Made by a program: the position numbers and the translations under genes
Notes under the pieces: model-generated
Told to the model about the DNA's origin: nothing
The model's input: only the letters and a program-made list of their open reading frames with translations
Database searches by the model: none
NCBI RefSeq assembly: GCF_001547935.1
Contig: NZ_AP014635.1
Location: 124,001-188,000 of the forward strand
Origin: Vibrio tritonius
GTDB taxonomy: Bacteria > Pseudomonadota > Gammaproteobacteria > Enterobacterales > Vibrionaceae
Direction: 5' to 3'
DNA length: 64,000 bases
Part shown: positions 9,552 through 19,422 of the stretch, one piece after another
Layout of the letters: every line of letters starts with the position of its first letter
Position numbering within the stretch: position 1 is the stretch's first letter

Positions 9552-10824
9552 TTACCAGTACCCACTCAACCCAGATTGGCAGATGCCTGTTACCATTGAT
9601 GCCAGTGGGCAACTGATATTTGATAAAAATGAGCTACCTGACTTAGATAAGATGACGCTATTGCTGGAATTTAGCTATAGCGCAAAAAGTAAGCAGAAAA
9701 TGGGTTGTGTGACTCTGTCTCAACCGAACTATCAAGCCGAAGGGCGAGCAGGCGAACAGTATTTCGAAGCGGGGCAATCGGGAAAACGGTATGTGAACTT
9801 GTCGGCTTTTGAGCATCTCGATGAGTTAACCCTTAAAGCCGATGATTGCCATATGGGTGAACAAGCGCGTTTAATTGGGTTTCATAACCCAGATGTGTCG
9901 CAAGGCCCTATTTTAATTGTGGCACCGCATGCGGATGATGCTGAGTTAGCGGCTTATGGCCTGTACGCCAAGCATCATAAGAATGTGTGGATTGTTACCT
10001 TATATGCCGGTGAAACGCTGCAAAAGCTGGATAAACAGTATATTCCTAACCTTGATACCAAGCTCGAAGAGGGCATTGCGCGCAAGGCTAATATCCGCCA
10101 TTGGAATAGCATGACCACACCGTTACTGGCTAATGTTCCCGCAAAGCAATTAGTGAATTTGGCCTATACCGGAATCACAGAGGATAACCTTCACTCGGCC
10201 CCTCATACCGAACTGCCTTACGGAGTTTCCGGTTTAAATCCAAGTCACTTTCGGCAATGGAATGGCGTGTCACTTGCCAATGATGATAAGGGCGAAAACT
10301 CACCACAGTCGATGGTAAATGAGCTAGCACAGCTACTGGATATCATTCAACCTGCGACTGTGCTGGTCACTGACCCTGAAATCGACCCTCATCCTGAACA
10401 CCGAGCTGCGGCAAATGCGTTGGCCCTTGCTATCAAGCAGAGTGAGCACTTACCGCAGCAGGTATTACTTTATATTAATCACCTAAAAGGCATTCACGAT
10501 TTTCCTTATGGACCAGAGCATGTGACTACGGCTCTTGCACCAAACTATCAGGAATTTCGTCAGCTTCAGGCTGTGAAGGTCTTTAGTCATCAGTTACCGT
10601 TTTCTACTCAGCTTAATAAGGTCGTAGCACTGGATTCGATGCATGATTTACGCGCCAAAGACCGCTTCGAGAAGAAACTCAAACGCTGGTGGAAGGAAAA
10701 ACGCTTTGGTTATGGCTATCGCTACTACGGTGCCCACGCCTACTTCCAAACCCATATCAAAGCCGCAGAAGTGTTTACTGTCGTATCAGGTGAGGCGTTT
10801 AGTGAGCAGTTACTAGCAAGGTAA
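9538..10824 (+). CDS. PIG-L family deacetylase
   Basis: 428 residues. A central PIG-L/LmbE-type zinc deacetylase domain is marked by IVAPHADDAELAAYGLY (about 127-143; P-H-x-D-D is the metal and catalytic motif) and a late PHPEHRAA (about 284) supplying another His. An N-terminal region of about 120 residues of beta-rich sequence precedes it. PIG-L enzymes remove the acetyl group from GlcNAc-type sugars. The 14-base overlap with waaA makes an LPS substrate likely, for example an N-acetylhexosamine in core or lipid A, but none is proved. Its stop is only 36 bases before the first repeat of the 10.86-12.52 kb cluster. Confidence 0.85.
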   Translation: MKQLDYQYPLNPDWQMPVTIDASGQLIFDKNELPDLDKMTLLLEFSYSAKSKQKMGCVTLSQPNYQAEGRAGEQYFEAGQSGKRYVNLSAFEHLDELTLKADDCHMGEQARLIGFHNPDVSQGPILIVAPHADDAELAAYGLYAKHHKNVWIVTLYAGETLQKLDKQYIPNLDTKLEEGIARKANIRHWNSMTTPLLANVPAKQLVNLAYTGITEDNLHSAPHTELPYGVSGLNPSHFRQWNGVSLANDDKGENSPQSMVNELAQLLDIIQPATVLVTDPEIDPHPEHRAAANALALAIKQSEHLPQQVLLYINHLKGIHDFPYGPEHVTTALAPNYQEFRQLQAVKVFSHQLPFSTQLNKVVALDSMHDLRAKDRFEKKLKRWWKEKRFGYGYRYYGAHAYFQTHIKAAEVFTVVSGEAFSEQLLAR

Positions 10825-10860
10825 TAGTTAACCACCATAGACCGAGCATCACTCAATCCG

Positions 10861-12522
10861 CGGCTCGAGCATATTGGCTACGGCGATCTCGATCCGGCCC
10901 CCTCCTTCTTTAGAGGGAGGGCTGGGGAGGGAGCTAGCGCGCGTTGCAGCTACAGTATTCGCAGTATTTTTTTGAGTACTTGGTGTGATTTGATGCTTTT
11001 GCATTAGCTTCAGTGGAAGCCAAATAAAATACGCAGGAATTTTAATTTTATTGAATTATTTGTATTTAATTTGTTGTTTTACAAAGAAAAGTTAGACTCC
11101 TGCGCATGTTCCCCCCTCTAACTCCCCCCTTAAAACCAAGGGGGGAGGACCAGATCGAGCACGCTGTGATTTTGGTGCTCACCGCATGCCCGAGGACCAG
11201 ATCGAGAATGCTGAGATTTTAGTGCTCACCGCATGCCCGAGGACCAGATCGAGCACGCTGTGATTTTGGTGCTCACCGCATGCCCGAGGACCAGATTGAG
11301 CACGCTGTGATTTTAGCGCTCACCGTCATGTTCAAGAACTAAATGGATTTGTAGTAATTACTTGAAATTAAGCCAATGTTGATAGCTTATGTGATCACAG
11401 TTTCAAGCATTACTGAAGCCACGGCTCGAGCACATTGGCTACGGCGATCTCGATCCGGCCCCCTCCTTCTTTATAGGGAGGGCTGGGGAGGGAGCTAGCG
11501 CGCGCTGAAGTTACTGTATTCAAAGTATTTTTTGAGTACTTAGTGTGATTTGATGCTTTTGCATTAGCTTCAGTGGAAGCCAAATAAAATACGCAGGATT
11601 TTAAATTTTATTGAATTGTTTGTATTTAATGTGTTGTTTTACAAAGAAAAGTTAGACTCCTGCGCATGATCCCCCCTCTAACTCCCCCCTTAAAACCAAG
11701 GGGGGAGGACCAGATCGAGCACGCTGTGATTTTGGTGCTCACCGCATGCCCGAGGACCAGATCGAGCACGCTGTGATTTTAGCGCTCACCATCATGTTCA
11801 AGAACCGGATTGATTTGTAGTAATTGCATGAAGTTAAGCCAATTCTGATAGCTGATGTGGTCACAGTTTCAAGCATCACTGAACCCACGGTTCGAGCACG
11901 CTGTGATTTTGGTGCTCACCATCATGTTCAAGAACCGGATAGATTTGTAGTAATTGCTTGAAATTAAGCCAATGTTGATAGCTGATGTGGTCACAGTTTC
12001 AAGCATCACAGAAGCCACAGCTCGAGCGCATTGGCCAAAGCGAACTCGATCTGGCCCCCTCCTTCTTTAGAGGGAGGGCTGGGGAGGGAGCTAGTGCGCG
12101 ATGAAGTTACAGTATTCGCAGTATTTTTTTGAGTACTTGGTGTGATTTGATGCTTTTGCATTAGCTTCAGTGGAAGCCAAATAAACTACGCAGGAATTTT
12201 AATTTTATTGAATTATTTGTATTTAATGTGTTGTTTTACAAAGAAAAGTTAGACTCCTGCGCATGATCCCCCTTCTAACTCCCCCCTTAAAACCAAGGGG
12301 GGAGGACCAGATCGAGCACGCTGCGATTTTAGCGCTCACCGTCATGTTCAAGAATCGGATGGATTTGTAGTAATTGCATGAAGTTAAGCCAATTCTGATA
12401 GCTTATGTGATCACAGTTTCAAGCATTACTGAACCCACGGCTCGAGTACATTGGCTACGGCGATCTCGATTTGGCCCCCTCCTTCTTTAGAGGGAGGGCT
12501 GGGGAGGGAGCTAGCGCGCGAT
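10861..12522. repeat. Modular intergenic repeat cluster 1
   Basis: About 1.66 kb without a credible gene, built of five repeated modules. A: about 85 bp, GC-rich, with CCCTCC/GGAGGG inverted repeats and ending near AGCTAGCGCGCG, at about 10861, 11421, 12016 and 12438. B: about 160 bp, AT-rich, at about 10944, 11506 and 12102. C: about 40 bp inverted repeat of C and G runs around TTAAAACCAA, at 11107, 11668 and 12264. D: 47-bp tandem units in 4, 2 and 1 copies (from 11145, 11705 and 12302) plus a partial near 11890. E: about 100 bp, at about 11323, 11786, 11918 and 12338. Order is A-B-C-D(n)-E. A second cluster lies at 33.4-34.4 kb in the same orientation. No transposase, integrase or terminal repeat is seen. 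Confidence 0.9.
11145..11332. repeat. Four tandem 47-bp units inside repeat cluster 1
   Basis: Unit starts GAGGACCAGATCGAG at 11145, 11192, 11239 and 11286 give an exact 47-base period. Units differ by a few substitutions, and the fourth runs into module E. The equivalent position holds two units at 11705-11798 and one at 12302. Confidence 0.92.
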
Positions 12523-12549
12523 GAAGTTACTATAATCCATATAAAACAA

Positions 12550-13734
12550 TTAATTAGAATGGATGTCAGCAAACTCATCAATAAAGGTATTCACAATTTG
12601 TTTGCCATCAAATTGAGCCAGAGAGCGCGCTACGCAGTCATTGTAGACGTCATTCTGCTTCGCATTTAAAGCGAACCACATCTTCTCGGCTAATGCTTCT
12701 GGGGTCATCTCAGCTAAGTATTGACCAAGCTCTCCTTGCATAATGTCAGTCACACCGCCTGGGCAGTTGGTTGCGACTACCGTGGTACCGCACGCAAGTG
12801 CTTCAATTATCACCATTCCCAACCCTTCAGAACGGGAACTTAGCACAAATAAATCAGCATGATGGAACCAGGCATAAGGGGGATTTTGCGCGCCTTTGAA
12901 AAATACACGATCACGTAGCTGCAGCTCATCAACCAGCTTTTCTAAGCGCTCTCTTTCTTTACCATCACCGACAATCACCAAGTCTTGTGCTATCTCATGT
13001 TGTTGTATCAAACGATGGTAAGCATTAATCAGCAAAGGAAAATTCTTCACAGGATTGAGTCGACCTAACCCCAAAATAAAAGGTTTGGAGTGAAGTGTTT
13101 CACGAGAACCCACCGGATGAGATTCAATGCGTTCGAACTCTATAGGGTTGGTAATTAGTGCCATCTTCGCTGGCGTTATTTTGTGATGTTGTGTCATCTG
13201 ACCAAAGCTTTCCAGTGCGCCTTTCGAGATGCAAACAACATTACGGTTGCTGTACAACTGCGAAAAAGCCCAACGAGATAGAAAGCCATAGTGTTCTTGA
13301 GCTTGTGTGCTTTCGCAGACAAATACAAAACGAGGATCTCGCAACGGCCAAACATGCTCAAAGGTGCCGTGACCACGAAAGATAATTAAATCAAACGGTT
13401 TTCCCGCTTCTTTTTCCATTTGTGCTAGCTTTTTAGCAAAGATTCTTGCTTCGGCATAAGCAAAAAAGAGCGAGTAAGTCTTACGCATCAAGAGGTTGGA
13501 AAAACGGCATAAGATTAGCCACAAAATCCCAATACCAGTTTGTAGAACGCCTCTTTTTACATCAATCAGAGAAACTGGAATCGCGGGGTTGTCTGGTTTT
13601 AATTCAACACGGCGATTTTTGAGATAGATCAGATCTACCTCATGACCATTATTATGATAGGCGCTCGCTAGATTGACAGCGACACGCTCCATACCACCAA
13701 TTTTAAGACTGTTGACAACTACCGCGATTTTCAT
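12550..13734 (-). CDS. Glycosyltransferase family 4, LPS core operon
   Basis: About 394 residues from MKIAVVVNSLKIGGMERV (start at 13734; an ATG four codons upstream is also open). The GGMER motif in the first 20 residues, the donor domain FILGLGRLNPVKNFPLL, IVGDGKERERLEKL and SRSEGLGMVIIEALACGTT (E-x7-E) identify a retaining GT4. It is the last gene of the lpxM-like/waaF/waaL operon, and its start lies inside the waaL 3' end. Expected to add an outer-core sugar. The stop is less than 30 bases from the end of repeat cluster 1, and no terminator is visible in between. Confidence 0.85.
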   Translation of the reverse strand: MKIAVVVNSLKIGGMERVAVNLASAYHNNGHEVDLIYLKNRRVELKPDNPAIPVSLIDVKRGVLQTGIGILWLILCRFSNLLMRKTYSLFFAYAEARIFAKKLAQMEKEAGKPFDLIIFRGHGTFEHVWPLRDPRFVFVCESTQAQEHYGFLSRWAFSQLYSNRNVVCISKGALESFGQMTQHHKITPAKMALITNPIEFERIESHPVGSRETLHSKPFILGLGRLNPVKNFPLLINAYHRLIQQHEIAQDLVIVGDGKERERLEKLVDELQLRDRVFFKGAQNPPYAWFHHADLFVLSSRSEGLGMVIIEALACGTTVVATNCPGGVTDIMQGELGQYLAEMTPEALAEKMWFALNAKQNDVYNDCVARSLAQFDGKQIVNTFIDEFADIHSN

Positions 13735-14548
13735 TGTTTGTCTCATCTGTATGTGTTGGGAAAAGATGATGTGTTATAGCAAAAGTATAGAAAGCAGCCA
13801 TAAATACGTTATGAGTCAATACTCCGTATGTGCGGAAGTTAAATGATTCAAATCCATTGATAGTAAGCCAGTAAACGACAATACATAAAGCTAGCAGTAT
13901 CCAGTGCTCTGAATGTGGAATATGGTTCCTAAGCTTAACTAATGAACATAGCATAACAATGTACGTTCCGTTTAAAATAGCAAAGCCAAAAAGCCCATAG
14001 GTGACAAGGGCATCCATGTGGAAACTGTGTAAATGTCGAAGACCAACGATAATGTCATAGTGTTCATTTATACGTTCAGCAAAAACTTGTGAGAGCATAA
14101 TAACAGCAGCAGGACCTCGCTCTCCAACACCAATAAATGGATGATCAGCTATCCATTTTGAGGCTTCTATCCATGAGTTTATCCGTATACCTATGTTGGA
14201 CATAGGTATATTGTGCCAATCGAAATTTAAGAGTTTTTGGACGGTGTTTGTGTCGCTTTGATTAAAACGATCAAGTATGACAGGGAGTAGGCAGTAGCCA
14301 ACGAGAGAGATCAGAACAATAGTAGCAACATAAGAAATGATGAGTTTTATTGCACCTTTATGGCCATAAGCTATTTTATGAAGGAATGGGAATAAAACAG
14401 CGATCATTAATATACCTAGAAAAACCATTCTAGATTGAGATATGACGGTTATAGTTATAAAAAAGATAGCAAATAGGGCTAGAACTAAAGCTGTTATTAA
14501 ACGGATTTTGGTAAATTCATATTTTTTGGAATTTAAATAAAAAAACAA
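13703..14548 (-). pseudogene. waaL: O-antigen ligase WaaL, C-terminal part (frameshifted)
   Basis: 281 codons, if counted from a TTG, of a polytopic membrane protein in the Wzy_C/WaaL superfamily. It has several hydrophobic segments, a large periplasmic loop with the family-typical RINSWIEASKWIADHPFIGVG, and the conserved His-containing RHLHSFHMDAL. It lacks the N-terminal membrane helices, which are encoded in another frame just upstream. The two frames overlap at a run of seven T (minus strand, 14539-14545). One extra T would restore a single protein of about 450 residues, a normal WaaL length. So this half has no good start of its own: TTG, no ribosome site. Confidence 0.75.
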
Positions 14549-15069
14549 AAACCAAACAGGCTTAGTATAGAAAAAATACCACCAAACATTGAGGTATATT
14601 GAGCATTTTTGATGTCGAAGTCAACTCTGTCCCCATTAAGCCCTCTCATGAAACTGTCAATAAAATCAGATTTTATTGACATCCCCAATATAAAACTCGC
14701 GGCAAATAGGATAAACAATAAATATATGGATTTTGGTTTACCTCTTAGCCAGTAAGCCATGGGAATAAAAATAAATAGCCTAGCTGCTCTATCAATTTCA
14801 GGGAGGTCTTTAGCATATTGTGGAATGACAGATAAGCTATTTATCCAACTAATAATTGTGGCTACTATAGCTAAACCTAACATTATAAACATTGGTTCTT
14901 GAAATATTTTATTGCGATAATAGAAAAATATCGGCAAAGAACCAATTAAAAATAGAGCCCGGAAAAAACCACTAACTTGAGGAAAAGGAATAGAAAATAG
15001 CACATATCCAAAAATAGCCAATAGCATGATTAACTGATAACGTTCATGCTCAAAAATATTTTTTATCAT
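14533..15069 (-). pseudogene. waaL: O-antigen ligase WaaL, N-terminal part (frameshifted)
   Basis: 178 residues with about five membrane segments, starting MIKNIFEHERYQLIMLL. The start overlaps the waaF stop by four bases (ATGA), so its translation is coupled. It terminates shortly after the T7 run, at TAA 14533-14535, where the downstream frame takes over. The run reads T-TTT-TTT in the zero frame, which is also the form of a -1 ribosomal slip site. The state may be a true null mutation, a phase-variable switch, programmed frameshifting, or a sequencing error in a homopolymer. WaaL joins undecaprenyl-linked O-antigen to lipid A-core on the periplasmic side. Confidence 0.75.
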
Positions 15070-16091
15070 AATAGGTCAATAACTCGATTAGCTTCTAGGA
15101 GAGTCATACATTTTAAATGTCCTAGTGGACACTGACGTTGAAAACAAGGGCGACACTCAATATCGGTACTAACAATATTGACTTTATCAGTAAGTGGCGG
15201 AGTGTAATCTGGTGATGTGGACCCATAGACCCCAATTACATGACATCCGACTGCTGCAGCTACATGCATCAAGCCTGAATCGTTACTGACGACGGTTTTA
15301 CAAGCACCGAGTAAATCCACCGCTTGAATTAAGCTGGTAGCACCTGCCAAGTTATGCAATTCACTTTGCTGCTGGGTGGCAACATGCTGAACAATTTCTT
15401 CGCAAGTAGCGTGGTCTTTCTTGGATCCGAATAGCCAAACTTGATAGCCTTTTTCAACTGCGTATTGTGCTACTTCTGCGTAGTGCTTAGTTGGCCACTG
15501 TTTTGAAGGGCCAAACTCCGCACCAGGGCAAAGGCCAATAACCGGTTTGGTAAGCGAAAGAGAAAACTGGCTTAGTGCTTGTTGTTGGGTATCCAAATCT
15601 ACAGTGAGTTTAGGAACCGGTAGGGTGGATAAGCCACCTAACGAACTTGAATCGATCATCTCTTTCTTGGGGTGAGCTAGCGCAACTAGGCGTTCCACCA
15701 TGTACTGAAAGGCTTTACGATTAGGGCGAATATCATTCAATAGCCCATAGCGCATTTCCCCTTTCCAACCAATACGCTTTGGAATTCGAGCAAAGAAAGG
15801 GACCAATGCAGACTTAGCTGAGCGAGGAACAATATAAGCTCGGTCATATTGTTCAGTACGTAACTGACGACCAATGCTGTAACGAGTTTTGATATCAAAT
15901 GCGCCATGCCCCAGTGGCATTTCTAATGCTTGGCGAACTTCTGGCATGCGCTCGAGGATGGGCTTGCACCAACCTGGAGCTAATACATCAATGATAAGTT
16001 CAGGTTCTTGTTCTTTTAGGCGTTTAAACAGCGATTGTGACATCACCATATCGCCGACCCATGAAGGGCCAATAATTAACACTTTGCTCAT
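15066..16091 (-). CDS. waaF: ADP-heptose:LPS heptosyltransferase II
   Basis: WaaF adds the second L,D-heptose to heptose I of the inner core. At 341 residues it is the usual size. Motifs: MSKVLIIGPSWVGDMVMSQSL (WVGD, about 11-14), LCPGAEFGPSKQWPTKHY (about 185-205) and SNDSGLMHVAAAVGCHVIGVYGSTSPDYTPP near the C-terminus. ECRPCFQRQCPLGHLKCM is the Cys-rich tail typical of WaaF rather than WaaC. It overlaps the acyltransferase gene upstream and waaL downstream by four bases each. Confidence 0.95.
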   Translation of the reverse strand: MSKVLIIGPSWVGDMVMSQSLFKRLKEQEPELIIDVLAPGWCKPILERMPEVRQALEMPLGHGAFDIKTRYSIGRQLRTEQYDRAYIVPRSAKSALVPFFARIPKRIGWKGEMRYGLLNDIRPNRKAFQYMVERLVALAHPKKEMIDSSSLGGLSTLPVPKLTVDLDTQQQALSQFSLSLTKPVIGLCPGAEFGPSKQWPTKHYAEVAQYAVEKGYQVWLFGSKKDHATCEEIVQHVATQQQSELHNLAGATSLIQAVDLLGACKTVVSNDSGLMHVAAAVGCHVIGVYGSTSPDYTPPLTDKVNIVSTDIECRPCFQRQCPLGHLKCMTLLEANRVIDLL

Positions 16092-17080
16092 TTTTTATCA
16101 CTTTCTTGTAATTGAGCTTTTGCTTCTCGATAAAAGTCACGACCGTCTGGCTGGGTCTTCAATAAACGCAATGTCCACATATATTGCTCTGGTGACTGCG
16201 AAACTGTCTGTTCGATGAATTTGTTCATCATGCGAGCATCTTGCTCTTCCGATTGTGTTGGAAAATCATCAAAAGCTGGATAAATATCAACGGTGTATCT
16301 CCCCGATTTAGCGTCAATCGAAGTAAACACCGGAACAATAGCTGCTCTAGAGAGTTTAGACAATTTCCCTAGTCCTTTCAGAGTGGCTTTGGTTGTCGCA
16401 AAAAAATCCACAAAAACACTGACATCGGCACCGTGGTCTTGATCAGGTAAATAATAGCCAAGGTAGCCGTCACGAACCGATTTAATAAAAGGTTTAACTC
16501 CGTCGTCACGTTCGTGTACTTTACCGCCATATTGCACTCGTTGACGATGCATCAGCCAATCTTGAACTTCGTTTTTTTGTCTTTTAGCCATCGCGGCAAC
16601 AGGTAAGTCCAAAGAGGCAAGCAAAATGGCTGGAATATCAATGGTCCAATAGTGTGGTACCAACAGAATGACATTCTTACCTTGTTCTTGTGCGGCTTTA
16701 ATATGCTCTAAGCCGCGAACATCACACTGTTGCTGTAACCAATGGCGGCTTTTGAGTGTTAGTAAGCCAAAACCGGTAAGAAATACACCAGCAGTAACCA
16801 AGGTGTTGAGCAGTATCAGCTCTCTCTCTTCAACGCTTTTTTCAGGAAAACAATGCGCTAAGTTTGTTCGTGCGTTGAGCATTGTGCCGGTTTTCTTTTT
16901 GATCATCTTATTAGCCAACTTGGTTGATAACCAGTAGCGAAACTGATGAGGAAGTAAAGAAAACGGGATCCACACAACCAAAGTTAACCAGGTTCCCCAG
17001 TATTTAGGAGCGAAAAAACGCCAGGTTAATCGAGGGTTATACGCTTTAGGGTCGAAATCATCACGAGCAGAAGAAGGCAT
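16088..17080 (-). CDS. Lipid A secondary acyltransferase (LpxL/LpxM family)
   Basis: About 330 residues from MPSSARDDFDPKAYN (17080). The frame stays open to 17143, but the added 21 residues look non-coding. HtrB/MsbB-family enzymes add a secondary fatty acid from acyl-ACP to Kdo-lipid A at the inner membrane. Seen: an N-terminal membrane segment (WGTWLTLVVWIPFSLLP), the HX4D catalytic motif as PHYWTID (about 140-146), and the conserved YYLPDQDHGADVSVFVDFF region. In Vibrio the enzyme at this locus adds a (hydroxy)lauroyl group; which chain it uses here cannot be read from sequence. It is the first gene of the operon that continues into waaF and waaL. Confidence 0.9.
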   Translation of the reverse strand: MPSSARDDFDPKAYNPRLTWRFFAPKYWGTWLTLVVWIPFSLLPHQFRYWLSTKLANKMIKKKTGTMLNARTNLAHCFPEKSVEERELILLNTLVTAGVFLTGFGLLTLKSRHWLQQQCDVRGLEHIKAAQEQGKNVILLVPHYWTIDIPAILLASLDLPVAAMAKRQKNEVQDWLMHRQRVQYGGKVHERDDGVKPFIKSVRDGYLGYYLPDQDHGADVSVFVDFFATTKATLKGLGKLSKLSRAAIVPVFTSIDAKSGRYTVDIYPAFDDFPTQSEEQDARMMNKFIEQTVSQSPEQYMWTLRLLKTQPDGRDFYREAKAQLQESDKK

Positions 17081-17232
17081 GCAAATCTCAAATCTATTAC
17101 AAATCACACTAACAAATAAGTCGGTAGTATAGCAGTCAAGCACTGAGAAGGAAGATAAGTTGGTTAAACAAGGGGCTATTTTTACGTAAATAACCTCACG
17201 AGCTATTGAATAATGAGTGAAGAATAAGAAAC

Positions 17233-17259
17233 GCGGTTAGCGAACATATCGCTAACCGC
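17233..17259 (-). terminator. Terminator downstream of ugd
   Basis: Perfect 11-bp arms GCGGTTAGCGA and TCGCTAACCGC with a five-base loop. On the minus strand it is followed by a T-rich stretch, 14 bases after the ugd stop. Confidence 0.75.
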
Positions 17260-17272
17260 CAGTTTAAACGAG

Positions 17273-18439
17273 TTAGTCGTTACCGAATAAATCACGGGTG
17301 TAGACTTTACTTTCTACATCGGCAAGCTCTTTAGCCATACGGTTAGAAACAATCACATCTGCTTCTTGTTTAAAGGCATCTAAGTCGCGGATAACGCGAG
17401 AGTTAAAGAACTGGTCTTCTTTTAGTACAGGTTCGTAAACGATCACTTCAATCCCTTTTGCTTTAAGGCGTTTCATAATGCCTTGGATAGAAGAAGCGCG
17501 GAAGTTATCTGAACCAGACTTCATGATCAGGCGATAAACACCAACTACTTTAGGGTTGCGTTTTAAAATGCTATCAGCAACAAAATCTTTACGGGTACGG
17601 TTTGCTTCAACAATCGCATTAATAATGTTGTTTGGTACGTCATGGTAGTTAGCCAGTAACTGCTTAGTATCTTTCGGTAAACAGTAACCACCATAGCCAA
17701 AGGAGGGGTTGTTATAGTGGGAACCGATACGAGGGTCTAAACCTACCCCTTCAATGATCTGACGGGAATCTAATCCATGTACTTCAGCATAAGAATCAAG
17801 TTCATTAAAGTAAGCAACACGCATCGCTAAATAGGTATTAGAGAACAGTTTAACTGCTTCAGCTTCAGTAGAGTGAGTAAAGATCACTGGAATGTCTTCT
17901 TTTTCTGCACCTTCTACCAATAAGTTGGCAAACACTTTTGCGCGTTCACTCTGCTCACCAATAATAATGCGAGATGGATACAGGTTATCGTAAAGAGCCT
18001 TACCTTCACGCAAAAACTCAGGTGAGAATATAATGTTGTCGCAGTTCAATTCTTCTTTGATGCGAGCAGTGTAGCCAACAGGCACTGTTGACTTAATGAT
18101 CATAGTGGCGTGAGGGTTAATTGCCATCACGTCTTTGATCACTGCTTCTACTGATGAAGTATCAAAGTAGTGAGCTTCTGAGTCATAGTTCGTTGGTGTT
18201 GCAATAACGACATACTCAGCATCGACATACGCTTCATTTTTATCTGTCGTTGCAGTGAAGTTCAGTTCTTTGGTACTTAGAAAGCGTTCAATTTCTGCAT
18301 CAACGATGGGAGATTGATTGTTATTCAGCATCGCCACTTTTTCTGGAATGATATCAAGTGCGACGACTTTATGGTGTTGCGATAACAGCATGGAGATTGA
18401 CAATCCCACATACCCTGTACCAGCTACTGCTATTTTCAT
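17273..18439 (-). CDS. ugd: UDP-glucose 6-dehydrogenase
   Basis: Ugd oxidises UDP-glucose to UDP-glucuronate with two NAD+. 388 residues, the short enteric/Vibrio form. Motifs: [14 protein letters not shown] (NAD-binding GxGxxG, residues 6-19), [19 protein letters not shown], and the active-site Cys in [11 protein letters not shown] (about 250-260). It lies 41 bases downstream of hldD on the same strand. It supplies UDP-GlcA for core, O-antigen or capsule. With galU at 54 kb, both steps from glucose-1-phosphate are in the window. Confidence 0.96.
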   Translation of the reverse strand: MKIAVAGTGYVGLSISMLLSQHHKVVALDIIPEKVAMLNNNQSPIVDAEIERFLSTKELNFTATTDKNEAYVDAEYVVIATPTNYDSEAHYFDTSSVEAVIKDVMAINPHATMIIKSTVPVGYTARIKEELNCDNIIFSPEFLREGKALYDNLYPSRIIIGEQSERAKVFANLLVEGAEKEDIPVIFTHSTEAEAVKLFSNTYLAMRVAYFNELDSYAEVHGLDSRQIIEGVGLDPRIGSHYNNPSFGYGGYCLPKDTKQLLANYHDVPNNIINAIVEANRTRKDFVADSILKRNPKVVGVYRLIMKSGSDNFRASSIQGIMKRLKAKGIEVIVYEPVLKEDQFFNSRVIRDLDAFKQEADVIVSNRMAKELADVESKVYTRDLFGND

Positions 18440-18480
18440 ATTATTAAGCCTTAAGATATTGATAAATATTTATGTCGCTG

Positions 18481-19422
18481 CTAGCCGTTAATGATTTTCA
18501 TGTATTCAGCAACGCCTTCTGACACAGTTTTAAATTTCACATCGCACCCTGCGGCGCGTAGGTTCGTCAAATCCGCCTGTGTAAATTCTTGATAGGCACC
18601 TTTTAAATGTTCTGGAAACGGTATGGTTTCAATGGTGCCTTTACCATGATGTTTAACGACCGCTTTAGCGACTTCTTCGAACGATTCTGCATTGCCTGTG
18701 CCACAGTTAAATATGCCAGACACACCATGTTCCATAAACCACAAGTTAACCGCGGCAACATCACCCACGTAAACAAAATCTCGTCTAAATTGTTGGCTGC
18801 CTTCAAATAATTTAGGGTTCTCACCCGCGTTCATTTGATTATTTAAATGAAAAGCGACTGATGCCATTGAGCCTTTATGGTTTTCACGTGGACCGTAAAC
18901 GTTGAAGTAACGGAAACCGGTAATTTGCGAAAGTGTTTCACCGTGTTGTTCAGCATCTTGCCATAAACGGCGCACGTAATTATCAAATTGCTGTTTGGAA
19001 TAACCATAAACGTTTAGAGCACCTTCATATTGAGGCTCTTCAACAAACGTTGTTGTTTCGCCATAGGTGGCCGCAGAAGACGCATAAAGGAAAGGAATTT
19101 CTCGGTCTAAACAGTAATGTAAAAGCTCTTTTGAATATTCATAGTTATTGAGCATCATGTACTTGCCATCCCACTCAGTGGTAGCTGAACAAGCACCTTC
19201 ATGGAATACCGCATCAATAGGACCAAAATCGTCACCCGCCATAATTTGGGTGAGAAAATCATCACGATCCATGTAATCAGCAATCTGAAGATCGACCAAG
19301 TTTTTGAACTTATGTCCATTTTTAAGGTGATCTACGACCAAAATGTCAGTGATGCCACGATCGTTAAGAGCCTTAACGATGTTGCTGCCAATCATGCCAG
19401 CGCCGCCAGTTACAATAATCAT
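18481..19422 (-). CDS. hldD: ADP-L-glycero-D-manno-heptose 6-epimerase
   Basis: HldD (RfaD, GmhD) converts ADP-D,D-heptose to ADP-L,D-heptose, the donor for WaaC and WaaF. 313 residues, the standard length. Motifs: [16 protein letters not shown] (GxxGxxG), the Tyr-x3-Lys pair in [10 protein letters not shown] (about 138-147), and [20 protein letters not shown]. In Vibrio cholerae hldD (gmhD) marks one border of the O-antigen locus. Here too it faces away from the AT-rich wzz-wzx operon that starts 195 bases on. Confidence 0.97.
   Translation of the reverse strand: MIIVTGGAGMIGSNIVKALNDRGITDILVVDHLKNGHKFKNLVDLQIADYMDRDDFLTQIMAGDDFGPIDAVFHEGACSATTEWDGKYMMLNNYEYSKELLHYCLDREIPFLYASSAATYGETTTFVEEPQYEGALNVYGYSKQQFDNYVRRLWQDAEQHGETLSQITGFRYFNVYGPRENHKGSMASVAFHLNNQMNAGENPKLFEGSQQFRRDFVYVGDVAAVNLWFMEHGVSGIFNCGTGNAESFEEVAKAVVKHHGKGTIETIPFPEHLKGAYQEFTQADLTNLRAAGCDVKFKTVSEGVAEYMKIING

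Noticed and set aside
11145..11332. CRISPR array
   Set aside because: The 47-bp units are directly adjacent without unique spacers, and there are no cas genes.
10861..12522. Integron attC (VCR) array or insertion sequence
   Set aside because: No cassette genes, integrase, transposase or paired inverted termini; modules do not look like VCR sites.
12451..12669. Open frame of 72 codons on the plus strand
   Set aside because: Starts in repeat module A and runs antisense into the GT4 gene; no family resemblance.
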